DNA of 64,000 bases, taken from assembly GCA_029931535.1 (NCBI GenBank), contig JAQPZY010000831.1, positions 1 through 64,000 of the forward strand. Reading direction: 5' to 3'. The notes under the pieces were generated by a model, which was not told the origin of the DNA, ran no database searches, and saw only the letters and a program-made list of their open reading frames with translations. Positions 44,750-59,700 of this stretch are shown piece after piece. Position numbers and translations under genes: made by a program. Origin of the DNA: Margaritifera margaritifera (lineage: Eukaryota > Mollusca > Bivalvia > Unionida > Margaritiferidae). How positions within the stretch are numbered: position 1 is the stretch's first letter; the number at the start of each line of letters is the position of its first letter.

Positions 44750-47700
44750 CGATGCAGATGTCTCTGTAAAAGTTTATACCGACATTCATTTCCACACATT
44801 TGCAAGCAAACAGGTTTAATCCATACTGCAGTTAGTAAGTTGATTCATTAAGGTATTTCATTGCTAACATCTGGATTAAATGCGGAGATCTTAAAGAAAA
44901 TGTCTACTTCTTTTTCCACACATGTCTGAGCTAACACATTTAATACCACTATTGAAATCTTAAGTAATTAGGTTCTCATGTGTTCTTAAAGATCGATATC
45001 AAAGTATAAAGTTCTCAACAATTAGGGATTAGGCGCTTGAACAATGCCAATGACTGTTAACCTCTATTGTTCAAAACATTCCTGCCAAAATCACCCTATG
45101 GGAACCCCTTGTTGCTGGGTCACCTTGACCTTGTGGTCCAAATTTGGATTCGTAAAGTTCGACTGAATGACGGTATTATTAATGCGCGTATTGTGATAGC
45201 TGTTGCTGAAGGAATTATTACAACATATGCTAAACATAAACTGCAAAGATATGGACAGTGGACATGTACATTCAAATCAGGTCTCGGTTGACCTGAAAAC
45301 TTCTACCCATAAGCCAATTCATGCAAAAATTGGCTTATCTGCACACATGACAAAGAAGCATTTGCAAGAGACCTGATTGAAATGGGCTTTGAAAAAGTGG
45401 GACTAATCTGCTGATTGTTTATTTAGCAGTTAGTTGATATGTGCAAAAAATTATTTATAAATGGGAATAATATGTACTTTGGGAAATAAAGAAAGGCATG
45501 GACAGTGAGTATATATGCATTTATTACTATGCATCAGGTAGTCATTACAACCTGACACACAAGTTTTCATGCTCATGAAATTTTGTATTCTAATTAAATT
45601 TTAATCAATCAGTTCCAGTGTTCCTTGTCATTCATGTACTTATCCTAATGTATATTTTGCATTCTCACCACTATAGATAGCCATGGTATTAAAATAAATA
45701 AAGAAACAGGTGATGCCTTTCAATCGCATATGACGAGGGGGGTGATTGTCAGCTTGGTTAATATTTCGTTGCGACTTTAAATTCGTGGTCTAGCTTACCC
45801 ACGAAAACCATGAAAATTGGAACCCAATGAATTTAAAGTGTTTTACAGTATCTGAAGGAACATTGGTTCAAGACACAAGGACAAACTTCTCAGTCACACA
45901 GGGCCATAACTCAAATATGACACCAAAAGGTGAAAACCTAATTTGACCTAGATTTTCTTGACTTCAAGCCCCTTATCTAATCTGATTTCAATTCAAGTGC
46001 TTCAAAAGTTATTGAACCAAAATCAAATTCATGATGCATTGGCAAGAAATCCAACAGGGATCATAACTGTCAAATTCCCCCCCCCCCCAAATGGCTAAAA
46101 TTTGACTTAACCTAGGTCTTCATTATATTAAGTTCCATACCACCTCTGACTTTAATATGTAAAGTCTTTCAAAAGTTATGGAGTGGAAATCTGGTGCACA
46201 AATGGATGAATGTATATGAATGAATTATACACTAAGTCCCCCTTCACAATAGCGTATCGTTCTGTGCCCTATTAAAGTTTTAAGTTGTAATGTAGATGTG
46301 TCAAGTTTTCAGTTTTACTCTATTTTAAAATTAAGTTAAATATTCACAAATTTTAATTTTCTGGAGCATCTCAGTACTAGTCTGAGTTTCTTCTGACTTT
46401 TCCCACCCTGTTTGAAATATCTGGACAGTTATAATGGGGTGGCATGTCTGAGCACATCCCCTACTGAAAAGATGGTATTCACCCAAACTCCACAGTAGTG
46501 GCATAGAGTAGTAGCTTTATCCATAATTAAGCAACCTTGTATCGAACTCTACCTGCCTGAAATCAATCAGCTGACTATTTATCAACTCAGACATAACAAT
46601 TAACACATAATTTGTGACTTTAATAAGTCAACATATAAGCTGATTATCCAGTATTTCTGAAGTCTACTTTTTCATGAAGCACTGCTTAGTCACAGGATTG
46701 CCAAATCTTGCAGCATCAGTATTACATTGCAACTGGCCTTTTCCCTGCATGGGTTGTTTGTATCACGTGATCCTTTGATTTCTGACATCACGCAACATTT
46801 AAGTTGTGAGATTTGGATCATGTGACCTTGCAATATAAGAAATGGCAAAGTATGCTGTCCAGTTTGTAAACACTGTAAATTTGGCTCATGTATCAGCTTA
46901 TTAAAGAGACAAAATAAGTTTTAATTATGAATGAGAAGATAAATATTCTGATTATCAATATCAACCAGGTTGGGTTTGATACAATTTTGCTTATTTTTGC
47001 TAGCCTCTGCTTAAAGCCCTATGCTGCTACTGTGTGGATTCATCAAATTCTATGTTTTCAATAGGGAATGCACTTTGACCTTCCACCCCAACACAGCTGT
47101 CCAAATATTTGAAATGGGGGTGGGAAAGGTCAGAGGAAATTTGGACTACTCGGTACTAGCTTGACAAACTTGAATTCAACTTGCATCAATGGTAAATCTT
47201 GTTGAGAAATGTATATAGCTGAAGAGCTAAAACTAAGTAAATACATATGTCATACAATAGCACTCACCCAACAACCCAGTATGACAGTGTTGTTTGAGGA
47301 TTCTTGTCTGTAGATGATAATGTGCATGTAAACAGAACAGCCTCCTCTTTCACTGTCAGAAAGGTGTCATCAATATCATATCTGCCAACCTTGTCCTCCT
47401 TGATCATAACCTAAGGGATAAATCAATGTTATGCTGAGCATTGCATATATAAGAATGTGATGGGTGAAATGATGCATGCACAGTAAAACATCCCTCAGGC
47501 GGACACTGTCAGGACCAAACATTATGGCAGTTGTATAGGGATGGCCAGGTTACAGAGTTTTGATTGATATTGGAGTTGGCAAATTTGTTCATTAAAGTAA
47601 AAAAAATTATTATAACATGAATGATAGTTTGAATAAATTTTTCAAGTCCCTTGGACTTTTCATGATTGGGTTTAACAGTATTCTAATTGGGTGTTGTATC

Positions 47701-50700
47701 CTAAAACAAATTAACTTGGATCTAGATCATGACCAATTAGGCCTTGTCACTGAGTCAGTAAACATTTTATTGCATTTGCCCTCAAATTTATACTATTCAT
47801 TTTTTTAAAACTCAGCTTCTATTCATACCTTTTTTCTCCTAGCATTATCAAATGACTTCTTCATTTGACAGCAACAATGGTGGAAGTTTTGATATATTTC
47901 CCTGGCAAGGTGACTAGAATTTTCAAGCTTCTGATTGGTTGAAATAACCACACCCTCAAGATGGTCAAAATACAGGAAGTGAAAGAGACAGTTCTCAGCT
48001 CCAACTGTCAGTCTGAAGTTAAACAAACATAAAATTTGCATCCTGATAAACAAATCAAATATATTTCATCCTTCTCCAACTATGCATTATTTTCTATTTG
48101 TTTTCCCCTAAAAAGAAATGTATACACAGAGCAGTCTTAGTTAATGATGCCTTTATTCAAAACCTTTGATGTGTTGATTTTAGACACCTGGCTTAGCACC
48201 AAGTTTTTTACATTACTAAATCTTATAGGATTCCAAGATTGCTAAGATCTGGAAATGTCCTAGATGATAGAATCATTAAAATAACATATAAGCAGCAAGA
48301 AACACCACAGTTTATTTCCCCAAAATATCTCAACACACCTATTCTTTACACTGCAGATGTTTTCAGAGATGGATGGACAACACAGCAATGGCGTTTATTG
48401 ATGGTACTTGTTATTTGAATGAGTCTGTCATTCTAAGCAATCTGGGAATCTTGTTGGATTTTTTAATGTCATAGACCTTAGCATCAAAGCACCAAGCCAT
48501 CTTATGCTTTGGATGTCTAAGCACTAAGTCGTTTTATGCTATGGATGTCTAAGCACTAAGTGGACGTCTAAGCACTAAGTTGTCTCATGCTATGAATGTG
48601 TAAGCACTAAGTCGTTTTATGCTATGAATGTCTAAGCACTAAGTGGATGTCTAAGCACTAAGTCATCTCATGCTGTGGATGTCTAAGCACTAAGTCATCT
48701 CATGCTATGGATGTCTAAGCACTAAGTCATCTCATGCTATGGGTGTTAAGCACTAAGTCATCTCATGCTATGGATGTCTAAGCACTAAGTCACCTCATGC
48801 TATGGATGTCTTAGCACTAAGTCATCTGATGCTAGGGATGTCTAAGCACTAAGTGGACGTCTAAGCACTAAGTCGTCTCATGCTATGGATGTCTAAGCAT
48901 TAATTCATCTCATGCTTTGGATGTCTAAGCACTAAGTAATCTCATGCAATGAATGTCTAAGCACTAAGTCATCTTATGCTATGGATGTCTAAGCACCAAG
49001 TCATCTTATGCCATGGATGTCTAAGCACTAAGTCTTCTCATGCTATGGATGTCTAAGCACTAAGTTATCTCATGCTATGGATGTCTAAGCACTAAGTTGT
49101 CTCATGCTATGGATGTCTAAGCACTAAGTGGATGTCTAAGCACTAAGTCATCTCATGCTATGTATGTGTAAGCACTAAGTTGTCTCATGCTGTGGATGTC
49201 TAAGCACTAAGTAATCTCATGCTATGGATGTCTAAGCACTAAGTCATCTTATGCTATGGATGTCTGCTATGGATGTCTTAGCACTAAGTCGTCTCATGCT
49301 GTGGATGTCTAAGCACTAAGAAATCTCATGCTATGGATGTCTCAGCACGAAGTCTTATGCTATGGATGTCTAAGCACTAAGTCATCTCATGCTATGGATG
49401 TCTAAGCACTAAGCAATCTCATGCTATGGATGTCTAAGCACTAAGTCTTATGCTATGGATGTCTAAGCACTAAGTCATCTCATGCTATGGATGTCTAAGC
49501 ACTAAGCAATCTCATGCTATGGATTTCTAAGCACTAAGTCATCTCATGCTATGTATGTCTTACCACATGGATTTATTAACTTAATATTTAGTAGTTCTAA
49601 ATTTTGGAAGGAAAACATTCCAAATGGCAAAATCTGGGAAAAAAAACAGCTCTTGTAATTGCTTATTTATTGAATTATCTTATGCCTAAGCTGTCTGACA
49701 GAGTACTTATATATTCAATAACCTATGGTCCCATCTATCTACAGCATACCTTAGTTTCAACAAAAACAATTTTATGGGGCCACTCTGGCTTCTACATAGC
49801 AAACCATTTGAAACTCAAACTTCTGCCTGCCAAAAAAAACTGATGTATATGCTTTATGACAGATAATTACAATTGTCACTAATTTCTTTTGAAAAAAAAA
49901 AAAAACAGAACAGAAGAATACTCGGTTTGTGGAATAAACTGGAGGTGAAATGGCTGAAGCCTATACAAGGATCATGACACTTACTTTTTGTGAAAACAAA
50001 CAGGTAAGAACTCTGGTCTATGTTCAGTAATATCATGTACTAATACGGACACATCTGGAAACAGCCTTCCTTTCCTAGACGCCTAAAACAAAACAGAAAA
50101 TAATTTACCAATATCTGTACATTTTTACATACCATTTCATTTTCAGAGTGACTTTTCTCTCTAAAAACACCCCCCAATACTTTCTGTTTTTTTTAAGCTG
50201 CTCTATAAACTATTACAAAATCTTTGAATTTTGTATTATGCCACTGTGTGGGATACTTTTCTTCTCAAATGACATGACATCAGAGACATAAATGCTATAT
50301 GATGAATATTGATTAATCAAAGCTAGGGTACAAATTACCATCTATACTTGCTTATAAATTGATTATGCAATGGCAGATCAGAGTCTATCTTATGTGCAAC
50401 TGGACATGACTTATAAGTGAGTATATATGCTAAGTCAGATTTTAAAGTCATATTATTACATTAGTTCAATCAGTATAAATAATTCATCATGGTTTGGCGA
50501 GTATTCAAATATTTATAATTGCCTATTTGTGTAACGTACCTTGAAGAAAGAGTCACTGCCTCCACTTTCACTGGATCCTTCTGATCCTAGAGAATCCTTC
50601 CTTGAGTTTAAGATTCTTCTAGGCAACATCACTGAGTCACTTCCACCTACAACACATATTGCAGAAAGACTAAGGCTGCATTCAATTTGACATTGAGTCA

Positions 50701-53700
50701 TAATACCACAGATGAGTTCTCTAATGGAATACCTAGAACACAACACTCAAGTTGCATATCTAGGTCAAGAACACACTCCCTGTTTTCTCAAGATCAGCCA
50801 AGAACATGATGTAATCAAGATTCCTGGAGAAACAAAGAACAATATGCAAGTTGCAAGAAAGCTATCTTGGATCCTCATATTGTGTTCTTAGTGTTTCCCA
50901 CATATTTCTCTTTCTTTTAGTTACATTCACTGCTCATGCACACAGGGACAAATGACCAAGCTTCACTTGTCCCTCACATTCCCAAATTGAACACAAAGTA
51001 TTATTCTGTAGCAAATCTTAGTAGTGACAGTAAAAGTCTTGAAGTAAACACTAAGGGTAATTTAACTCCTATGAGTTAGTATCTCTTTCATAGTTTATAT
51101 GGCAAGAATGCAGTGATTAGTACCAAGGGCAAACACAGTAAAGTTAAGATCTTTACTTCACCACAGCTCATCATGTTGGTTGGTTGGTTGTTATGGGTTT
51201 AACGCCATTTTTCAGCACATGATAGGCTATACATGGCGGCCAGTAATTTTGGTGGAGGTAGAACCCAAGAAAACCCCAGGAAGAACCACCAACCCATGGG
51301 ACGCTACTGGCAAGCTTTCTCACATACCCAAGCCCGAAACTTGAACCCACAAGGACAGAGGTGAGATGTCAGTGATCTGTAAAGGCACCTTAGACCACTT
51401 GGCCACCCAGGATACCCAGCTCATCATGTAACAAACCTTCAAAAACAAGGGAGGCAATCAAAAAACAACCTTTCAAAAACAAGAGTCCCTCAAAGACACT
51501 GGCGCACTAGTGGCCAAAAAGAATGTTCTTGAATTCAAGATAAAACCATTTCGTCCTTTAAACTCCTGAGTGTTGGAACCATGCTGGATATTCTTCAGCA
51601 ATAACAAGATTTTAAACAAATTAGCTGCTGTGGTGGACATATTGGATGTCAGATTGGCACCATTTTCATTTAGGACCAAGCAAACATCATTAAAAGTCTC
51701 TTGGTGAAAACCTGATATCAATATGATCATCCATTCAGGAGGAGTAGTGACAACAAGATTTTCAAAATGGCTGTTGCGGCTGCCATATTGGATGTACAAT
51801 TGGCACCATTTTCATTTAGGACCAACTAGGTACCATAAGAAGTCTTCTGGTGAAAACCTAATGTTGATATGTCCATCCATTTGGGAGGAGTAGAGATAAC
51901 AATATTTTCAAGTTGACCACCATGGAGGCCATATTGAGGGTCAGTTTGCATGATTTTTATTTATGACCATCTAGACACCATAAGAACTCTTCTGGTGAAA
52001 ACCCTATGTCGACATGACTTTCCATTTAAAAGGAGTTGCGATAACAAGATTTCCAAGATGGCTGCCATGGTGCCCATATTGGATGTCATATTGGCACCAT
52101 TTTAATTTAGGACCAAGAAAAAGAAAACATCATAAGAAGTCTTCTGGTAAAACCTCATGTTGATGTGACTTTCTGTTTTGGAGGGGTAATGATAACAAGA
52201 CTTTCAAGATAGCTGCCATGGTGGCCATATTGGACGTCAGACTGGCACCATTTTTATTTAGGACCAACTATACATGATAGGAAGTCTTCTGGTGAAAGCA
52301 CAATGTTGATATGGCCAGCCATCTAGATGAAGTAGCAATAACAAGATTTCAAGTTGGCCATTGTGGCTGCCATATTGGAGATCAGATCAGCACCATTTTC
52401 ATTTAGGACCAACAAGACATCATAAGACATCTTTCAGTGAAAACCCCATGCTGACATGATCATTTATGTAGAAGTAGTGAAAACAAGATTTTCAAGATGG
52501 TCCTTGTGGTGGCCATATTAGACATCAAATCAGCACCATTTTCATTTAGGACTAACTAGACATTATAAGAAGTCTTTTAGTAAAACCCCATGTTGATATG
52601 ACCATCCATTCAGGAGAAGTAGCGACAAAAGTTTCAAGATGTCCTACTGGCACCATTTTCTTTAGGACCAACTAGGCCATTGGATGAATGTGTATGTAAA
52701 GATTCATGGCAATCCTCCAAGTAGTTTAGGAGGAGAAGTGATAACAAAACTTGTGCTAACAGACAGATAGATGACTGACAGACAACAGATGATGGATGGA
52801 CAATGGACAACAGACCATCCTATAAACTTTCCTGGTCTATGACCAGTAGAGCTAACAAGAGAGACAATCAAACAATAACCCCTTACATGACCACAAATGG
52901 AGGAAAATTGTCACAAAAAAACAATAAAGTGTCAAACTATCTTATGATTATAAACAAGGTGGAAAACTATTACACAGCCAGTCTGATTGTCACACTCTGC
53001 CTATGACCTTAGAATTAAATTATGAGCACTCTGTCAGATTATGTGACAGTAAATCATGGAAAAAGATAAGAAATGATTAAACGTGAATTTTTTTTAAAGA
53101 AATGTTCAAAACTTGTGCATGGACAAAACAATCACAAATGAGATAATGAATAAAGTATCAGCCCTAGGAAATAAGACAGTGAACCACCTCAATGTCTATC
53201 CATGAATACACACTGACATTATATAGATAACTTTTCAAATGGACTGCACTGAGACTGCAAGATTCCCACAAGGCAAAAAAGCTACAGTATTACTTTCACT
53301 TTTCATGAAACAAAATTATCACTGAATTCAGTGATTATTCTACTTTCATTTTGTATGGATCTGCGTAGACATAATTATAAAATGTGGGAGTATAGGGTTT
53401 TTTTTTGCACAATTCTCCTGCCCTTCATGCATATTTTTACTAAAGCAAGTTAAATACATGCATGAATTACACAATCCTGTTGCCTATCAGCAACACTGTA
53501 ATACAGTGTAATTTCCCTACAGTGGGCACAGCCAGAACCTAAAATTCTGGTTACTTTATAGAGGTGGCCAATTTAAAGTGGTGTGATTATTATGTCAATG
53601 GCTAAAATGGGACCAAAATATGTGACTACTCTGAAGAGGATGTCAGTTTACAAAGAGACCAGACTGAACAGGATGCCAGTTTACAAAGAGACCAGACTGA

Positions 53701-56700
53701 ACAGGATGCCAGTTTACGGAGGAGCTAGTTGACTAAACTTAATATACATAATAGCTTTGGATATGCTATTTCCTGTTCTGATAAGCAGGCATACTGAAAA
53801 ATAGATTTGTAGACAGACAACTTCATACCTTCCAAATGAATAGATGATTCTTTCACTAGTGCCTTTTTGAAGGATTTCTTCAGAACATCAAATTTACTAT
53901 TGGTATGATGGACATCATCAGGGCACACTTGGGATACAAAACCTGATGCTGCTCGACTGAAACAAAATTTTATCAATCAATCAAATGAATAATCAATCAA
54001 TAAAAAAGCAATCAATCAAGAAACAAGCAAAGAAAAGTACACACAAGTTGCCTTGATGTATAACTAATTGTTGTAATCAACAATTAAAATATGTGACCAA
54101 AGTGGATATGTTTATATTCATATTGCTTTCTTGCCTTCTGACCATTCATCTTCTAAGGACTTTTGTTTTTTTTCCCAGTTAGAGAAACAAATGCTGACAA
54201 AAACCATTGACATAAAATATTTGCAAGATATACATGTGAAGATCAATTTAATAATGACAAAACTCTAATGAGAAATTTTCTGAAAGCTAAAATCAGAGAT
54301 TTTTCAATTAGCAGCCATGAAAGCAGAATAAATTATTAGAGATGCAACTACTAAACGGTCATTTTAAAGGTTATTTTGTTATGTAGCAATGATCAGCAAA
54401 ATCATTAAACAAAAGAACCTCTGTGTCTTTGCTTATATTTGGACAAAATAACTGATATTCAGCTCTCAAACACCTTAGAGACTTGAAGACTTGTTTTAGT
54501 AGATTCAACTACCATACAAAAGGTGACAGTTGTTGTAAGCTACAAATCAGACCCATATAAATGAAAACCACAAAATATTTGCTAATTAGAAGATTTTACA
54601 TTTCAAAACGATGCAAGTTATAAATACATACAGGGCTGAGCAAATCCCATAGCCCGATGTCCTGGCCTATTCATTTTCGAAGTTGGGCAAGTAAAATTTT
54701 CCAAGTCGCTAGTCTGGACAACTGCTTTTTGTCTATTTTTTAAAAAAGTCGGGCAAGTGCCTATTTTCATGCCATAATCACTTATCAACCTTTGTCTGGC
54801 CGTTCATGCCCTTTGGGTGTACTGATTGCTTGATTCTACACCTCTCCATGTATTTATTTATAGCCAGTATCACACAAACCATTGGTCATTGATAACTCTT
54901 GCATGTGCGCACATTATATTACTGCTTGACTGCATATTGGTTGTTGTTGTTGTTGTGGGTTTAATGCCATTTTTCAGCACATGATAGGCTATACATTGTG
55001 GCCAGTTTTATCTGGTGGAGGAAGAACTCGGGAAAACCCAGGGAAGAACCACCGACCCACAGGAAGCTACTGGCAAGCTTTCTCACATATCCACATTGGC
55101 CGAGCCCGAGACTCGAACCCACGCAGACAGAGGTGAGATGGCAGTGATTGGTAAAGGCGAGCGGACTGCATATTGGGCTAAGCAACCAAATTATTGGCCA
55201 ATCTAAACATGTGAGACAAAACAGAGCCAGTATGATTAATTAGCAGTGTTTTAAACAGCTTCCTTGTGTTTACTTAAACCAGATCCTCACCCTATGATTT
55301 AATCCAGTGAATCAATCCAATTAAATTAATGAAAGGCACTTTACCGACATTAGTGTCAGTTTCCTTTATGAACTGATTAAATGGCAGTGATAATTCTTTA
55401 ATTTTTAATTGATTATACAGAGGATTAACTTCCACATCAAATATTGCCTTTGAAGCAAAACAATTACACTAATTAAGGAGCTGTCTCTGTTCCTATTTAA
55501 AGAACAAAATGTATGCTACAATCACTTTAGAAGTAGTTGTCAAGCAAGGTGATATTTACTATGTGGATAAAATGAGTTTACTAAATTATTTTTTCAAGGA
55601 AGTTAATTAGGAAGAGTCGGAGAAGGAAAATTAATGTGAAAGTGGAGGGGTACAAAGTAAGACTGCCACTAAGCATGAGGTAACTATTTCTCCAAAGAGA
55701 CATAAGCCAGACTCTATGGCAACAAAAAACGTCAAATATGACACTACTAAGAGAATGAGAAATTTTTAGCCACATTGGGTTGATAGTTATCCCTAGCTTG
55801 AATTCAATGACTCAGAAGCAAAAATGTTTTGCAGCTATTGCAAATAATATTCCAAACTGGCACAGGTTTTGAAATTCAACCAGTGTATTTGTCAATGTAA
55901 CTGACAAATTCAGGATTAAACCAATCAAGTCTCATGACAGTTCTGGACCTCATAAGGCCTGTACAGTTAGGGAAAGTCTGAATTCCAGTAAATTCCTTTC
56001 CATTCTTGCTGATGGAAGCACAGGTACTGATACTACCGTATTGGAGCAAAAAATAATGCATATAAGATACCTAGAGAATGGAAAACTGAAAAGCTCTGAT
56101 GTAACAAAATGTATAATATCAACCTATGTTTTTTTAAAAATTAAATTCTTTTAAGAAATAAATATGTTGTACATTATTTCGTTTGAAATTTATATGGATT
56201 AAAGTGCAAACATCTCATCAAATCTTGACGATTTAAATTTGGGACAAGTGAAAAGGTATGTGGAACAAGTGAATTTTCTGAAACCACTTGTCCTGGACAA
56301 GTGGATGAAAAATAAAATTCTCAGCCCTGACATAGCTACAAACATTTCAAGTTGTAAAGGTTACAAGTAAGTTTCAAATGTAATTTTTTAGTGTCACTGT
56401 TACTAGTATGTTATATACTGTTTAGGGCTTAAAAAGTATTGGTAATGCATTTTCATGCATTTAATTCATGGTTCCAGTGAGTGCAAGGAATAGTAACCTC
56501 ACAGTCCTGGTTGATGGTTTTCTTCAGGCTCTCCCATTTCCTCCACCTTAAAAATCTGTTCGACACCAACATCTGAACCAGTGAAAAGTACTTAACATAA
56601 TTTCTGAAAACCTGTTATACAGTGAAACCTGCTTATAATGAACACCAAAGGGTCTGTAAAATTTGTTTGCCAATACCAAAGAACTATACTGAATAATGGC

Positions 56701-59700
56701 CATTTTCTGTCCCCCTACCAAATATTTTACATGTGATGTATATTACATGTTCGAAGTGGTTATATTTCATTTCTGACAGAAATTATGTGTTGTTGTTCAA
56801 GTGCTTGCCATGAAAACAGTGATGAAAAAAGATAAAAGACATTCTCAACTTACAAGTCAACTTAAAAATGGTTCAAGTTTAAATGAAAAATTAAAGCTGT
56901 CATTAAGACTGCAGTAAAAGTAAACCCATTAAAATATTATGAAAAAATTACTACTCTTATGGGAATCGAACTTCATTATCCTCTGTGGCAAGTAGCCACC
57001 TTACCAACTGAGCTAATATCCCTATCGACCATCACCATTCTTTGAATGCTACATAAACTGTGTTTACAATGTAGCTTGATGTTGCTCATACTCCACTGCA
57101 CTGTATCTTACATTTATTTCTAAAATTTAATATTGTAGCAATATGAAGAAACATCAACTCAATAAAATTTTCTTACAAATACCTAAAGCTTACTCTTTAG
57201 ATATTTTGTAATTTTATTTTATGAGCCATGAATATCCCCATGGATACTGCCAAAAAAGAGTCATAACTGATTTCAGCAAAAAATGTTTCAATCATTTATT
57301 ATATTTTACTTGTAAACCAATCAGATATATACTCATCTCTTGTATAATTATGTCCCCACTTCTATGATAAGATAGCAGCATTCAGGTTTGATGGACAACA
57401 TAATATGACTTGTAAGAACGCCTCTCAGTCCCTTTCAAATCCCTGCTTTTACCCATTTAAAAAAAATTGTGTGAATTAAAAAAAAAAAAAAAGGAAAAGG
57501 TGAGTAAGCTTGTTTCAAACTATCAGATCTATTCATTTCTCTGTATTTTTAAAAGCAGAATACTGCTATGAATAAAAATAAAAACACAACAAGCAACTCT
57601 AGTTCAATTTCTTTACATGCAGCGGTTTTCCAACTTAGAGATGGATACAATGCAACATCAACAAAATTCCAATGCTATATAGTAACATTTTTTTAAACAT
57701 ATTTAAGTCTTTAGACACCAACAAAACCTTGGTCCTTGACAATACCTTAAACATAAGTTTGTCTATAAATAAATGCAACAACAACAAAATTCCAATGCAC
57801 ATATTTAAGTCTTTAGACACCAACAAAACCTTGCTCCAATTCAATACCTTGAACATAATAGATACACATTGTGCCAAACCTTTTTGCGGATCAAGCCTAA
57901 GCTTAGATATAATCTGGAGTTTGAAGCTGATGAGCTGAGCATATATTCTGCCATTGAGTTTCTTTACTTGTGGTGGTTTCCTAACTCAGGGATGGATATG
58001 ATGCAACAGCAACAAAATGCCACTGCTACATAGCAAAAAATGTTAATTTTTAAGTCTTTATATATCTGTGCAACCCATGATGATATTTTGAACATAGGTT
58101 TGCCCATAACAGCCATAATAGAAACACAATGTGCCAAAATTTCTTTGTGGAGCAAGCCAGCACTCATATCTAATTTGGAGTTTGAAGTTGATGAACTGAG
58201 CATACCGTCTATCATCGCGCATAAGCCAGATCAAAATGCAAACAACAGAGACCCTGATCTGCCGTCACATAATGTGCCAGCAGATCAGAGTCTATGTTGT
58301 TTGTTCTACTGATTAGTCCTTACAAACTGCACAGACCCAGATCTGCCCGTGCATTATGTGACAGTAGATCTGGGTCTATGCAGTTTGCAGTTGGTATTGG
58401 CTTACACGTGAGTATATACAGTATATTCTGCATTTCAAATATACCACCCATGTTCCATTTTTTGTCTTAAATAGAAATCTATAAACCAAATGACCATAAA
58501 ACAGTCTGATTTGTATATTCAATGACACATTAACATAAACAGTCTTGCAATCAATCAAAATTTATTTTTTTAAATATAAAAAATGGGACAGAAAATGGCC
58601 AGTACTCAATATAGTCCTTTCATTTTAATGGGGAAAATAAATAAAAACTTGAATCATAGAGACTTTATTAGAAGTGTCGATTGTTCTAGTATTTACTCAA
58701 TCCAAGTTCATTATATACAGGTACTACCAAACATTCTTATTAAATACCTATTTTCACAGTGAATTGTTATTCCCTGGTTATCCAGATGCATGAGAACTAC
58801 CTTGGCCTGATCTATTAAGAAGGGGTCTGGTGTGGAGACACCAGTTTTCCTACAAATAAAGAAAGAAAGAAAGAATTTTTAAAAAAACAGCACACTGATT
58901 CCTTGAGGAAAATCTTTCTACAGATTTTTATGCTTTTGTCTTTGCTTTAATTCAAACAAGATACAATAAATATCATAATACAGTATTTGTAAACATATTT
59001 TAAATTGACCATATGAGTTTTAAACAAATTCTTCCATAATCTTAGTATTCTATGACATACTGTATATGTTTACAATAATGTGAAATGAATGAATCAAGCA
59101 ACATATTTTCAGATCTTCCATTAAATAATGCTGAATTAACAACAAGAGCTATATTTTTCATCAAAGTAAATTGTAAATAAAATAAGAAAAGGACATTTTA
59201 AAAAATACCATTCCCCCAACAAATAAGTACTTTGCCTAAAGACAGTCTAAATCTAATGGTGTTGTACATCTAAATCTAATGGTGTTGTACATCTAATGGT
59301 GTTGTACATCTAAATCTAATGGTGTTGTACATCTAAATCTAATGGTGTTGTACATCTAAATCTAATGGTGTTGTACGTCTAAATCTAATAGTGTTGTACG
59401 TCTAAATCTAATGGTGTTGTACATCTAATGGTGTTGTACATCTAAATCTAATGGTGTTGTACATCTAAATCTAATGGTGTTGTACATCTAAATCTAATGG
59501 TGTTGTACATCTAAATCTAATAGTGTTGTACATCTAAATCTAATAGTGTTGTACATCTAATGGTGTTGTACATCTAAATCTAATGGTGTTGTACATCTAA
59601 ATCTAATGGTGTTGTACATCTAAATCTAATGGTGTTGTAGGTCTAAATCTAATAGTGTTGTACGTCTAAATCTAATGGTGTTGTACATCTAATGGTGTTG

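Larger units (their letters stand above)
44620..45848. mobile_element. Degenerate TA-flanked DNA transposon with ~45-bp inverted ends
   Basis: The left end CTGTGAAACACTTTATTTTC and the right end, reverse-complemented, CTGTAAAACACTTTAAATTC are inverted copies that continue for about 45 bases (ATGGGTTTCAA, ATCATGG). Both ends are flanked by TA (44618-44619 and 45849-45850), the target duplication of Tc1/mariner/pogo elements. The internal frame at 45067-45291 looks like a piece of a pogo-type transposase-related protein. It lies in the last intron of INTU. Confidence 0.7.

Noticed and set aside
48471..49560. CRISPR-like array of regular repeats
   Set aside because: Units are contiguous with no unique spacers, in an intron of an animal gene: a minisatellite.
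56956..57022. Functional tRNA gene
   Set aside because: A and B boxes are good but the stems pair poorly; kept only as a low-confidence tRNA-like sequence.
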